A stretch of DNA of 64,000 nucleotides. It comes from Paenibacillus_E qinlingensis_A. GTDB lineage: Bacteria > Bacillota > Bacilli > Paenibacillales > NBRC-103111. The stretch is taken from the NCBI RefSeq assembly GCF_031455095.1, contig NZ_JAVDSB010000020.1:1-64000 (forward strand), in the 5' to 3' direction. A model generated the notes under the pieces. The model did no database searches. It was not told the DNA's origin and worked only from the letters and a program-made list of their open reading frames with translations. Below, piece by piece: positions 44,953-52,660 of this stretch. The position numbers and the translations under genes were made by a program. Position 1 is the stretch's first letter; every line of letters begins with the position of its first letter.

Positions 44953-45207
44953 GCGGTGCTCCCCACCTTTTGTAGAAGTTATTCGTGTCCTTCGAATATG
45001 CGAGCTTCGATCAAGCGCATATACGTCCACATAAGCCAGCTTTTCTTGCTCCAAATACGGCTTAAGCCCTGCTTCCCCAGCATGGCAATCGTTCACCCCG
45101 AAACCAATGGTCACAAGATCCGGTTGATACGCAATCACATCCCGCTGCCATCTCACCTCCGACTTCACGACCCTTAGGCGCTTATGGAATCTGGCAAAAG
45201 CACTCAT
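44953..45207 (-). pseudogene. Remnant of an SGNH/GDSL hydrolase fused in frame to the rhamnosidase
   Basis: The 85 codons upstream of the rhamnosidase start encode SGNH-hydrolase fragments: RWQRDVIAYQPDLVTIGFGV followed by ND (block III with the GxND motif) and, soon after, KLAYVDVYALDR, which normally lies much later. The N-terminal GDS block and the middle of the protein are missing, so two internal deletions are inferred. Its ATG overlaps the stop of the aldo/keto reductase gene by 4 bases, as an intact coupled gene would. It ends in frame at the rhamnosidase. Confidence 0.65.
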
Positions 45208-46214
45208 AACGGATCCACCAATGTATCCGGATTATGATAATTGCGTGGCCAATTGAACGGTTTTAATTGCTGCACTAGCTCTGGCGACAACGGCTTGCCA
45301 TCCGATACTTTGAGATTGAGTTCCACTTCTTGAACGCTGCGCATTCCCGGAATGACGCAGCTTACCGCTTCATCCGACAGACAGAAACGAAGCGCAACTT
45401 CGGCAAGCGTCATTGTCGCATCGTAGTCACGAATCATCCGTTTGATCGCATCCACCTTCTCCAGCGTCCGCAGGAAACGCTCGCCCTTGAAATAGCTCCG
45501 TCTTACATCGCCTGGCGCAAACGTATCGTAAGTTTCCGGTATCCAGCTGCCGATTAGCGAACCTTCATCAAAAGGGACACGTGCAAGGACAGCGACTCCA
45601 TTCTTCTTACATGTAGGTAACAGTTCTTCCGCAGGCCTCTGTTCGAAAATATTATAAACAACCTGCTGGGCTTGAATCAGCCCTGCCTCGGCAAGCGCAA
45701 TACCGTCCTGCGGACAATAATCGCGAATAGACACGCCGAATTCACGGATTTTGCCCTCCTTCTGGAGCTCCGTCAACGCCTCATGCCATTCTAGATCCTC
45801 TAACCCCTTAGGGAACCAGCCGTGCAGCTGATACAAATCAATCGTGTCCACACCTAGCCTGATCAAGCTGTCTTCACACTGCTTGCGTATGTGAGCTTTG
45901 GGATAGCGCCCTGTCATTGCTGGATTAAGCTCATTCGGATGCGGCCATTGAACGGGTTGCACCTTAGAAGCGATATAAATATGATTGTGGTGCCATTCCT
46001 TGAGTGCCTGACCAATGACTTCCTCAGAGTGGCCTTTCCCATACATTTGCGCTGTATCTACCAGGTTGATTCCAAGGTGCCAGGCTTCAAGCAGCGTTTT
46101 AACTGAATCACGATCATCCACTTGACCGAAAGCCCCGCCACCGCCAATCTGCCAACCTCCGAAACCGATCTCTGAAATATCCCATCCCGTATTGCCAAAT
46201 TTCCGATATTGCAT
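45204..46214 (-). CDS. Aldo/keto reductase of the polysaccharide locus
   Basis: A 336-residue AKR family enzyme. Catalytic residues: Asp and Tyr in NLVDTAQMYGKGHSEE, Lys in IASKVQ, His in LYQLHGW; C-terminal cofactor segment SCVIPGMRSVQEVELNL. The ATG at 46214 (MQYRKFGNTG) matches the family start; AGGAG lies about 10 bases upstream. Two earlier in-frame starts overlap that site. Its stop overlaps the SGNH remnant start by 4 bases, so it was coupled to that gene and to the rhamnosidase. L-rhamnose or uronate aldehyde reduction/oxidation is plausible but unproven. Confidence 0.88.
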   Translation of the reverse strand: MQYRKFGNTGWDISEIGFGGWQIGGGGAFGQVDDRDSVKTLLEAWHLGINLVDTAQMYGKGHSEEVIGQALKEWHHNHIYIASKVQPVQWPHPNELNPAMTGRYPKAHIRKQCEDSLIRLGVDTIDLYQLHGWFPKGLEDLEWHEALTELQKEGKIREFGVSIRDYCPQDGIALAEAGLIQAQQVVYNIFEQRPAEELLPTCKKNGVAVLARVPFDEGSLIGSWIPETYDTFAPGDVRRSYFKGERFLRTLEKVDAIKRMIRDYDATMTLAEVALRFCLSDEAVSCVIPGMRSVQEVELNLKVSDGKPLSPELVQQLKPFNWPRNYHNPDTLVDPL

Positions 46215-46402
46215 AAGAAGCATTCTCCTCCCTCGAATCACCTTTCAGTATAAGGCGTTTGCGAAACGATTTTCTTGGTCGATCTGCCAGAAAAAGCACG
46301 CCAAATTCGTGCTTCACAGCTCCTAAAGGATGCGGTAGAATGTAGGAAATTCTGGACATTCCCACGTATCTGCGTCCGAATACATGGAGGGACGAAAAGT
46401 AT

Positions 46403-47644
46403 ATGAAGAAGGAATTGATTGCTATGCGAGGCGAGCAACATGCAAATTTTACCGAGGATGGAGCGTGGTGTTTCTTCGCTGACCCGCGGGCAGTCCGGTA
46501 TGTCGGAGGGCAGGACCGTACCTATGTCGGTTGGTTGACTCAGCAGGGCCATGTCATGATCGGCACTTATGATCATCGTGACGAGTCCGTTAACTCCGTC
46601 ATGATTAAACCAAGTCTGCAGAAGGATGACCATGCGAATCCCTCTTTGTATTTTCCTGAGGATGGGCGTGCAGTCATCTACTACTCGGCTCATAATGGGA
46701 AGACGATGTATTACCGTCAAATGGAAACAGCAGAGGATATCACATCCTTTGGCACTGAACAGGACCTTCCCGAGAATACGAGCGGCATGCATGGATATAC
46801 TTATCCCAATCCAATCTATCTTCGTCAGGAACATCAGCAGTATTTGTTCTGGCGCGGCGGTAATTTCAAACCTAATTTCAGTTGTTTACATGATAAAGAG
46901 GGGACATGGTCGGAACCCCAAACCTTAATCATGGGAGAAGGCGCCCGCCCCTACGTCAAGTATGCCAGTAATAGCGAGGATACTATCTGGTTTGCTTTTA
47001 CGGATGGGCACCCGAATATAGAACCCAACAACAGCATCTACTGTGCTTGCATCCAAGATGGCAGCATCTCTCATGCGGACGGTTCAGCCATTAAACTGCT
47101 ATCCGACCTGCCTATGCTTCCCCGTGAAGCTGATGTGGTGTTCGATGGTACCTTGCACGATACGAAGGCATGGATTTGGGATATTGCGGTGGACGAAGGC
47201 GGTCGTCCTGTCATCGTATATGCCGTCTTCCACACCAATACGGATCACCGTTACTGGTATAGCTATTGGAACGGCCACGCTTGGGAGAACCATGAAATGA
47301 CAGCCAGCGGCTCCTGGTTCCCGCAAACCGTGCAAGGCGCCGTCGAACGGGAGCCTTTCTATTCGGGCGGTCTTATTCTCGATCATGCCGATCCAGCCAA
47401 CGTGTATTTGTCGCGTTCGGTCAATGGTGTTTTCGAAATCGAGCATTGGCACACGACAGATCACGGTAAAACGTGGGTATCCACTGCTGTGACCAGCGGT
47501 TCCTCTCACAATAACGTGAGGCCTGTCCTAGCTAGGAACAACAGGCAAGAAGACGCGCTCCTTCTGTGGATGCATGGGGATTATGTGCATTTTACTAACT
47601 ATGAGACAGCTTTAAAAATGAAGTTGGTTACGGGGAACAGGTAG
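46403..47644 (+). CDS. BNR-4 type beta-propeller protein, candidate polysaccharide lyase or rhamnosidase
   Basis: A 413-residue protein without signal peptide, of the BNR repeat-containing type. Propeller blade motifs recur, for example RTYVGWLTQQGHVMIGTYDH, YPNPIYLRQEHQQYLFWRGG, IWFAFTDGHP, DHGKTWVSTAV and ALLLWMHGDYV. Seven-bladed propellers of this type include ulvan lyases (PL24/PL25) and enzymes acting on rhamnose-glucuronate (PL42/former GH145); the region HGYTYPNP and the following residues resemble the group, but I cannot assign a family with certainty. GGAGGG precedes the ATG by about 12 bases. It is divergent from the aldo/keto reductase gene and ends in a duplicated region. Confidence 0.75.
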   Translation: MKKELIAMRGEQHANFTEDGAWCFFADPRAVRYVGGQDRTYVGWLTQQGHVMIGTYDHRDESVNSVMIKPSLQKDDHANPSLYFPEDGRAVIYYSAHNGKTMYYRQMETAEDITSFGTEQDLPENTSGMHGYTYPNPIYLRQEHQQYLFWRGGNFKPNFSCLHDKEGTWSEPQTLIMGEGARPYVKYASNSEDTIWFAFTDGHPNIEPNNSIYCACIQDGSISHADGSAIKLLSDLPMLPREADVVFDGTLHDTKAWIWDIAVDEGGRPVIVYAVFHTNTDHRYWYSYWNGHAWENHEMTASGSWFPQTVQGAVEREPFYSGGLILDHADPANVYLSRSVNGVFEIEHWHTTDHGKTWVSTAVTSGSSHNNVRPVLARNNRQEDALLLWMHGDYVHFTNYETALKMKLVTGNR

Positions 47645-47833
47645 GCATAGGATTTCGCATCCAGAACACCGCCTGTTGGGATTTACGCCGTTTATCCTCC
47701 CTATCTCCACTATCCCCTTCGCTCAGGCTTCAATTCCTTGACTACCATTCAACAACTTTTTTATTCTGAGCCAAAGGGATAGTGCGAATAGGCGCCTAAT
47801 AACCAAACGATGATGGCCTAGTACTGGGAGCAG

Positions 47834-47880
47834 AATAAGCCCTTGCATCCTTCCTATTGAAGGGCGCAAGGGCCTATTCT
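47834..47880. terminator. Duplicate copy of the lipoprotein gene terminator
   Basis: AATAAGCCCTTGC pairs with GCAAGGGCCTATT around a long loop. It is the left-hand copy of the hairpin at 48126-48171 and may now end the BNR gene transcript. Confidence 0.7.
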
Positions 47881-48125
47881 GAACTCATTTCACATCAACA
47901 ACGAACGGCACTGTGAACACTTCTCCGTTATGCTGGCATAGGATTTCGCATCCAGAACACCGCCTGTTGGAATTTACGCCGTTTATCCTCCCTTATCTCC
48001 ACTATCCCCTTCGCTCAGGCTTCAATTCCCTGACTACTATTCAATAACTTTTTTATTCTGAGCCAAAGGGATAGTGCGAATAGGCGCCTAATAACCAAAC
48101 GATGATGGTCTAGTACTGGGAGCAA

Positions 48126-48171
48126 AATAAGCCCTTGCATCCTTCCTATTGAAGGGCGCAAGGGCTTATTA
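48126..48171 (-). terminator. Terminator of the copper operon
   Basis: On the minus strand AATAAGCCCTTGC pairs with GCAAGGGCTTATT and is followed by TTG. It lies 6 bases after the stop of the lipoprotein gene. Confidence 0.85.
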
Positions 48172-48176
48172 TGAAC

Positions 48177-49043
48177 TCATTTCACATCAACAACGAACGG
48201 TACTGTAAACACTTCATCGTTATGCTGGAACTGTCCCCACAGCTTATAGATGCCCGCTTCAGGAAATGCGGTAGCGAACTTAGCAACAGGGCCCGTTGAA
48301 TTCTCCTCAAGGGGATGTACATGAATGTACTGCTCGGCATCGGCTGACAGAATCACAACATGGCCCACGGCGCCTAAGTATGGCTGCAGATTCGTGATCT
48401 CTTTATTCGTCTGAGCGTCTCGAATTGTAAAACGGAGCGTTACCTCATCTTTGGCCTTCAAGCTGCTCAAGGAAAGTTCAACTGTCTTACCGCTAACCTC
48501 TTGCCGCAGCTTGGCATCTGCTTTGAGCACGGTGTGCCCCGCCTCTTTACCAGTAACCTTCACCCATTGACTAAGCGTAGTGCTTGTTCCACCACTAGGG
48601 ATGAAATCAGCGATGAGCTTGTAGTCCCCGCCTGCATCGAAGCTTGTGCTGACCGTAAACTTGCCATTTCCTTGGTAGGTCGGATGGATATGTTGAAAAG
48701 AAGATAGATTGTGATTCACTACAATCAAGTGCAGCAGCTTCTCATGATTAATTTCAAAATCTGTCACTGCTTTGCCAACATCGTCTGTAATTTGGATCGT
48801 TAATTCTGACTTCTCATTGGCTTTCAGACTTGTCGATCCGAACGTAAACGATGCTTTCAGGTTCGTGGCTGCCTTAGCCATTTCGCCCCCATGTCCGCTA
48901 TGTTCATCGCCACTTGCTGGGCTGGAGGCTGCCTCGTGACTGCCATGCTGACTCTTGCTCGAGGCCTCTCTGACACTGCCGCATGCGCTCAGAAGCAATA
49001 CGACAAGCATAGCTGAGATAAGCCCTATTTTATGCATATTCAC
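48177..49043 (-). CDS. Copper-operon lipoprotein with His-rich linker (YtkA-like)
   Basis: A 288-residue lipoprotein. Signal peptide with lipobox LLLSAC (Cys near residue 21), then a His/Ser-rich linker (SQHGSHEAASS, DEHSGHGGEM) likely to bind metal, then two beta-sandwich domains (about 60-155, with FQHIHPTYQGNGKF and DFIPSGG; and about 175-288, with YIHVHPLEENSTG and FTVPFVVDVK). This matches YtkA-like/FixH-like copper-associated surface proteins. The GTG start has AGGAG 8 bases upstream. It lies 17 bases after copA, so it belongs to the copper operon and probably sequesters or delivers copper outside the membrane. Its 3' end has been duplicated downstream. Confidence 0.82.
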   Translation of the reverse strand: MNMHKIGLISAMLVVLLLSACGSVREASSKSQHGSHEAASSPASGDEHSGHGGEMAKAATNLKASFTFGSTSLKANEKSELTIQITDDVGKAVTDFEINHEKLLHLIVVNHNLSSFQHIHPTYQGNGKFTVSTSFDAGGDYKLIADFIPSGGTSTTLSQWVKVTGKEAGHTVLKADAKLRQEVSGKTVELSLSSLKAKDEVTLRFTIRDAQTNKEITNLQPYLGAVGHVVILSADAEQYIHVHPLEENSTGPVAKFATAFPEAGIYKLWGQFQHNDEVFTVPFVVDVK

Positions 49044-49060
49044 GCGCTTCTCTCCTAGAT

Positions 49061-51508
49061 CTAGGTCAATTCTTTGCGAATCTTCACACGTTGCAGACGA
49101 AGTGCATTAAGAACGACAGAAACTGAGCTTAATGCCATGGCTAGGCCCGCCACCCAAGGCGCCAATAAGCCAAGCGCAGCAATAGGTATCCCTAACGTAT
49201 TGTATCCGAGTGCCCAGACCAAATTTTGTTTGATGTTGCGCATCGTTTGGCGGCTCATGTAGAGCGCATCCGGAATGCTCGCTAAATCCCCACGCATAAG
49301 CGTTACATCAGCAGCTTCCATGGCCACATCCGTACCCGTCCCGATCGCCATCCCGATATCAGCCGTCGCTAGCGCCGGTGCATCATTAATACCATCTCCA
49401 ACCATCGCTACTTTCTTTCCTAGCGCTTGGAGTTTTTTCACTTCTACCGCTTTGCCTTCGGGTAGAACCTCCGCGAGGACATGCTCAATACCCACTTGAG
49501 CTGCGATCGCTTGGGCCGTCCGTTCATTATCGCCGGTGATCATGATAACCTGAAGGCCCATTGCCTTCAAACGGCTAACCGCGGCATGCGAGGTTTCTTT
49601 GACGGTATCCGCAACAGCTACTATACCCCCGTACCCTTTATTGATGGCGACAAGCATAACTGTTTTACCGGACTCCTCGAGCTGCGACATCGTGTCATAG
49701 GCAGCCTTTGCATCTACACCGAATTGCTCCATAAGTCGTCGCGTTCCGATGAGCAGCTCTTTCCCTTCAACAACAGCTTGAATGCCATAGCCCGGGATGG
49801 CTTCGAATGATTCTACTGCGGGTAGTTCAATACCCTTCTCTCTAATCCCAGTCACGATTGCTTCTGCAAGGGGATGCTCCGAGTTTTTCTCCGCGGCGCC
49901 AACAAGTCGCAGGAATTCGGCTTCGTCACCTTCCGCGTACACATCGGTAAGTGCTGGTTTTCCTTTGGTGACCGTACCTGTTTTATCTAAAATAATGACA
50001 TCAATCTGATGCGTCTTCTCTAGATGTTCGCCGCCTTTGAACAAAATGCCCAGTTCGGCCGCGCGCCCGGATCCCGCCATAATGGAAGTCGGTGTCGCTA
50101 AGCCTAGCGCACAAGGACAGGCAATAACCAAGATGGCTATGGCTTTCTCCAAAGCCCCTGCAAAATCGCCCGGTGTCACGAAGAAATACCACACTAGAAA
50201 AGCAATAAGCGCGATACCCACTACAATAGGAACAAAGATCCCAGAAATCACGTCGGCCACCCGTTGAATCGGCGCTTTTGAACCTTGCGCTTCTTCGACG
50301 ACTTTAATAATTTGTGCGAGCGCCGTTTCTTTCCCGACCTTCGTTGCTTGGATACGAAGCCTACCATTTTTGTTGATGGTAGCTCCTATTACCGTATCAC
50401 CAGATCTCTTCGTTACAGGCAGACTTTCCCCAGTGAGCATCGATTCATCCACAGAGGAAGAGCCATCAAGCACTTCTCCGTCTACCGGTATTTTATCTCC
50501 CGGACGGACGAGCACGATATCCCCCGTCATTACTTCGTCAATGGATACGTTGAGCTCTTGACCTTCACGGATAACCAACGCGGTCTTGGCTTGCAGCCCC
50601 ATCAAAGACTTAATCGCTTCGGATGTTCGCCCTTTAGCAAGTGCTTCAAACAATTTACCCATGATGACTAATGTTATCAGCACAGCACTTGTTTCATAGT
50701 ACAGAGACGGTCCGTGATGCATGCCGCCGCCCCCGATCGCCCAATCGATCGTCAAATACAGACTATAGAAGTACGCTGCCGATGTTCCTAGTGAAACCAG
50801 TACATCCATGTTGGCAGAACCATTGCGCAGCGCTTTATAAGCGCCTTCGTAGAATTGTCTTCCGATATAGAACTGAACCGGCGTTGCCATCAACAATTGA
50901 AACCATGGATTCATGAACAATTCCGGTATCCAAATCCATGTGGTAAATGAGAAGTGGCTCACCATCGACCACAGCAACGGCAAAGATAAGATCGCAGCTA
51001 TCAGAAGCTTACGTTTCTGCTTTGTAATCTCTTGTTGCCTGTGTTCAGCAGGGTCGCCTTGCTCTTGTTTCGGCACGGCTTTGAAACCGAGCTTCTCCAC
51101 CCGCTTCTGCATGTCAGATACCGTAAGATCGGCTGGATTGTACACGACATGGGCTGTTTCCATCGCAAAATTAACCGTCGCCACGCTAACACCAGGCATC
51201 TTGTTTAAGGTCTTCTCAATCCGCTGGGCACAGGCCGCACATGTCATGCCTTCAAGCTGTAAATCAACGGTTTCCTTCGCTGTATCATAGCCTAGCTTCT
51301 GAATGCTTTGTTCCATCTTGGCAGCATCGATGCGACTAGGGTCATACGTTACCGTTGCTCGCTCCATGGCGAAGTTAACATTGGCTTCCGTGACCCCCTC
51401 CAACTTGTTCAAACCCTTTTCAATCCGATTGGCACAAGCGGCGCAAGTCATTCCCGTGATCTGCAGGGATGTTTGCTTCGTGTTTGTTGCAGCATCCGCA
51501 GTTTCCAT
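49061..51508 (-). CDS. copA: Copper-exporting P1B-type ATPase CopA
   Basis: An 815-residue P-type ATPase. Two N-terminal heavy-metal domains (GMTCAACANRIEK near residue 19, GMTCAACAQRIEK near 88), eight membrane helices, the actuator motif TGES, the ion site ACPCALGLATPT, the phosphorylation motif DKTGTVTKG and the hinge MVGDGINDAPALA. The length matches bacterial CopA. The ATG follows AGAGGTGTAGATC, 14 bases after copZ. It exports Cu(I) from the cytoplasm and is likely induced when CsoR binds Cu(I). Confidence 0.97.
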   Translation of the reverse strand: METADAATNTKQTSLQITGMTCAACANRIEKGLNKLEGVTEANVNFAMERATVTYDPSRIDAAKMEQSIQKLGYDTAKETVDLQLEGMTCAACAQRIEKTLNKMPGVSVATVNFAMETAHVVYNPADLTVSDMQKRVEKLGFKAVPKQEQGDPAEHRQQEITKQKRKLLIAAILSLPLLWSMVSHFSFTTWIWIPELFMNPWFQLLMATPVQFYIGRQFYEGAYKALRNGSANMDVLVSLGTSAAYFYSLYLTIDWAIGGGGMHHGPSLYYETSAVLITLVIMGKLFEALAKGRTSEAIKSLMGLQAKTALVIREGQELNVSIDEVMTGDIVLVRPGDKIPVDGEVLDGSSSVDESMLTGESLPVTKRSGDTVIGATINKNGRLRIQATKVGKETALAQIIKVVEEAQGSKAPIQRVADVISGIFVPIVVGIALIAFLVWYFFVTPGDFAGALEKAIAILVIACPCALGLATPTSIMAGSGRAAELGILFKGGEHLEKTHQIDVIILDKTGTVTKGKPALTDVYAEGDEAEFLRLVGAAEKNSEHPLAEAIVTGIREKGIELPAVESFEAIPGYGIQAVVEGKELLIGTRRLMEQFGVDAKAAYDTMSQLEESGKTVMLVAINKGYGGIVAVADTVKETSHAAVSRLKAMGLQVIMITGDNERTAQAIAAQVGIEHVLAEVLPEGKAVEVKKLQALGKKVAMVGDGINDAPALATADIGMAIGTGTDVAMEAADVTLMRGDLASIPDALYMSRQTMRNIKQNLVWALGYNTLGIPIAALGLLAPWVAGLAMALSSVSVVLNALRLQRVKIRKELT

Positions 51509-51522
51509 GATCTACACCTCTT

Positions 51523-51723
51523 TTAGTTAACGTCGTAGCCTTGCTCTTCAATCGCTTCTTTAATCGCATCTTGTGTCAGTTTCGTTTCATCGAAGGCCAC
51601 ATTCACTGTTCCGTTTGCTAAGTCCACTTTTCCGGTTGCACCTATTGTTTTCAAAGCTCCCTCAACGGAATTCACACAGTGATTACAGGACATGCCTGCT
51701 ACTTTTAACGTTACATTTTGCAT
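51523..51723 (-). CDS. copZ: Copper chaperone CopZ
   Basis: A 66-residue cytoplasmic metallochaperone with the MxCxxC site in VAGMSCNHCVNSVEG. The ATG at 51723 (MQNVTLKV) is preferred because AAGGAG lies 10 bases upstream; an in-frame ATG at 51732 is only one base from that site. It delivers Cu(I) to CopA, whose gene follows. The promoter at 51765-51794 contains a CsoR operator. Confidence 0.95.
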   Translation of the reverse strand: MQNVTLKVAGMSCNHCVNSVEGALKTIGATGKVDLANGTVNVAFDETKLTQDAIKEAIEEQGYDVN

Positions 51724-51764
51724 ATGGTTCATTCTCCTTAATTAGGTTTATTGTTATTGAGTTT

Positions 51765-51794
51765 AGTATACCCCCCTACCCTATAAAAAGTCAA
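51765..51794 (-). promoter_or_regulatory. copZA promoter with CsoR operator in the spacer
   Basis: On the minus strand TTGACT (51794-51789) and TATACT (51770-51765) are separated by 18 bases. The spacer holds TATAGGGTAGGGGGGTATA (about 51768-51786), a GC-tract inverted repeat typical of CsoR operators and similar to the one upstream of csoR. Confidence 0.8.
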
Positions 51795-51973
51795 GCCAGA
51801 GACTTAGCTTTTCTGGGGGTTCACCATAGGCATCCACCACATATGTTTCTACACATGAAGAGGATGAATTCGTACGCTTGCGCATATCCTATCCATAGAG
51901 CACCTTCGGAACTTCCTGCCTATTCGTTTAAAAAACATTAGATCCGTGTAATTAAACACAGGAGGTGTTTATT

Positions 51974-52132
51974 ATGAAGATCATGATCACAGCTGCGGAA
52001 GCTATGGAGAAAGGGGTATGGCTAGAGCTCCTTCGGCTCTTCGGCAGAGATAAAGATGAGGATATTTGGCCTGGGCAGGAGTTTATTCTAACCGAACAGC
52101 AAGCAATTCATTTGAAGCTGATTAAGAGATAG
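51974..52132 (+). CDS. Small conserved-looking hypothetical protein (52 aa)
   Basis: A 52-residue protein starting MKIMITAAEAMEKGVWLELL, with WPGQEFILTEQQA near the end. A strong AGGAGGTG lies 8 bases before the ATG and a hairpin terminator follows at 52151-52182, which together support expression. The pattern (an N-terminal AxEAxxKGVW segment and a C-terminal EEFxLTExQA segment) recalls small Bacillales proteins of unknown function; this is from memory. It lies between copZ and csoR but on the opposite strand. Confidence 0.7.
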   Translation: MKIMITAAEAMEKGVWLELLRLFGRDKDEDIWPGQEFILTEQQAIHLKLIKR

Positions 52133-52150
52133 ACACCTGCTAACTTACAT

Positions 52151-52182
52151 AGGGACCTCATCTATACGGTGAAGTCCTTTTC
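52151..52182 (+). terminator. Terminator after the 52-residue ORF
   Basis: AGGGACCTCA pairs with TGAAGTCCTT (one mismatch) and is followed by TTTTC. Confidence 0.6.
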
Positions 52183-52214
52183 GTACGTTGGTAGAATATT
52201 TACGTCCCTAATCC

Positions 52215-52538
52215 TTATTTCATAAGCTTATTTATCGTGGTTAATAACTCGGTTATCACTTCTTCATCGCCTTCTTGAATACGATCAATAACGCAACTCT
52301 TCATATGATGCTCAAGTAGTTGCTTACTTACCCCGTTTAACGCGGATTGGATGGATGAAATCTGATTCAGCACATCGTCACAGTACGTATCCTTCTCAAT
52401 AAGCCCCTTAACCCCGCGAATTTGCCCTTCGATCCGGTTCAAACGCGTAATCAGATTACTCTTGGCTTTATCGGAATGATGACTCTTTCGTTCACTTGTA
52501 GTTCCACACATATCGTGTGAATGGCTCTCCTCCGTCAT
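52215..52538 (-). CDS. csoR: Copper-sensing repressor CsoR
   Basis: A 107-residue all-helical repressor of the CsoR/RcnR family. The Cu(I) ligands are present: Cys in DTYCDDVL (about residue 53), His and Cys in LEHHMKSCV (about residues 78 and 82). The N-terminus is His-rich (EESHSHDMCG). The ATG at 52538 has GGGAG 8 bases upstream; an in-frame GTG at 52547 is less likely. It represses its own promoter (operator 52569-52587) and that of copZA. Confidence 0.93.
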   Translation of the reverse strand: MTEESHSHDMCGTTSERKSHHSDKAKSNLITRLNRIEGQIRGVKGLIEKDTYCDDVLNQISSIQSALNGVSKQLLEHHMKSCVIDRIQEGDEEVITELLTTINKLMK

Positions 52539-52561
52539 CACAATCACTCCCTATTGATTGC

Positions 52562-52590
52562 ATTTTATCATAGCCCCCCACCCTATGCAA
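52562..52590 (-). promoter_or_regulatory. csoR promoter with CsoR operator
   Basis: On the minus strand TTGCAT (52590-52585) and TAAAAT (52567-52562) are separated by 17 bases. The spacer contains CATAGGGTGGGGGGCTATG (52587-52569), a GC-tract palindrome like that at the copZ promoter. It lies back to back with the TetR-type gene promoter. Confidence 0.75.
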
Positions 52591-52603
52591 ATGACAAAAG
52601 GGG

Positions 52604-52636
52604 TTGCATTGTCATAAACGACCGGTCTAATATATA
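52604..52636 (+). promoter_or_regulatory. Promoter and operator of the NemR-like repressor gene
   Basis: TTGCAT (52604-52609), 18 bases, TAATAT (52628-52633). The operator TAAACGACCGGTCTA (52615-52629) lies between and over the -10 hexamer, and the same element recurs at 53355-53369. Confidence 0.75.
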
Positions 52637-52660
52637 GGGGTAATAGAAAGGAGATTTCCT

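Larger units (their letters stand above)
47644..48225. repeat. Tandem duplication of a 291-bp unit
   Basis: Bases 47644-47934 and 47935-48225 are near-identical (about a dozen differences by eye). Each unit contains GGCATAGGATTTCGCATCC, an inverted pair of the core also seen at 1-282 (47708-47727 with 47766-47784; 48000-48019 with 48058-48076), a hairpin terminator and the last codons of the copper-associated lipoprotein gene. The left unit therefore carries a broken copy of that gene end (47887-47934). No other gene is visible in 47645-48176. Confidence 0.9.
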
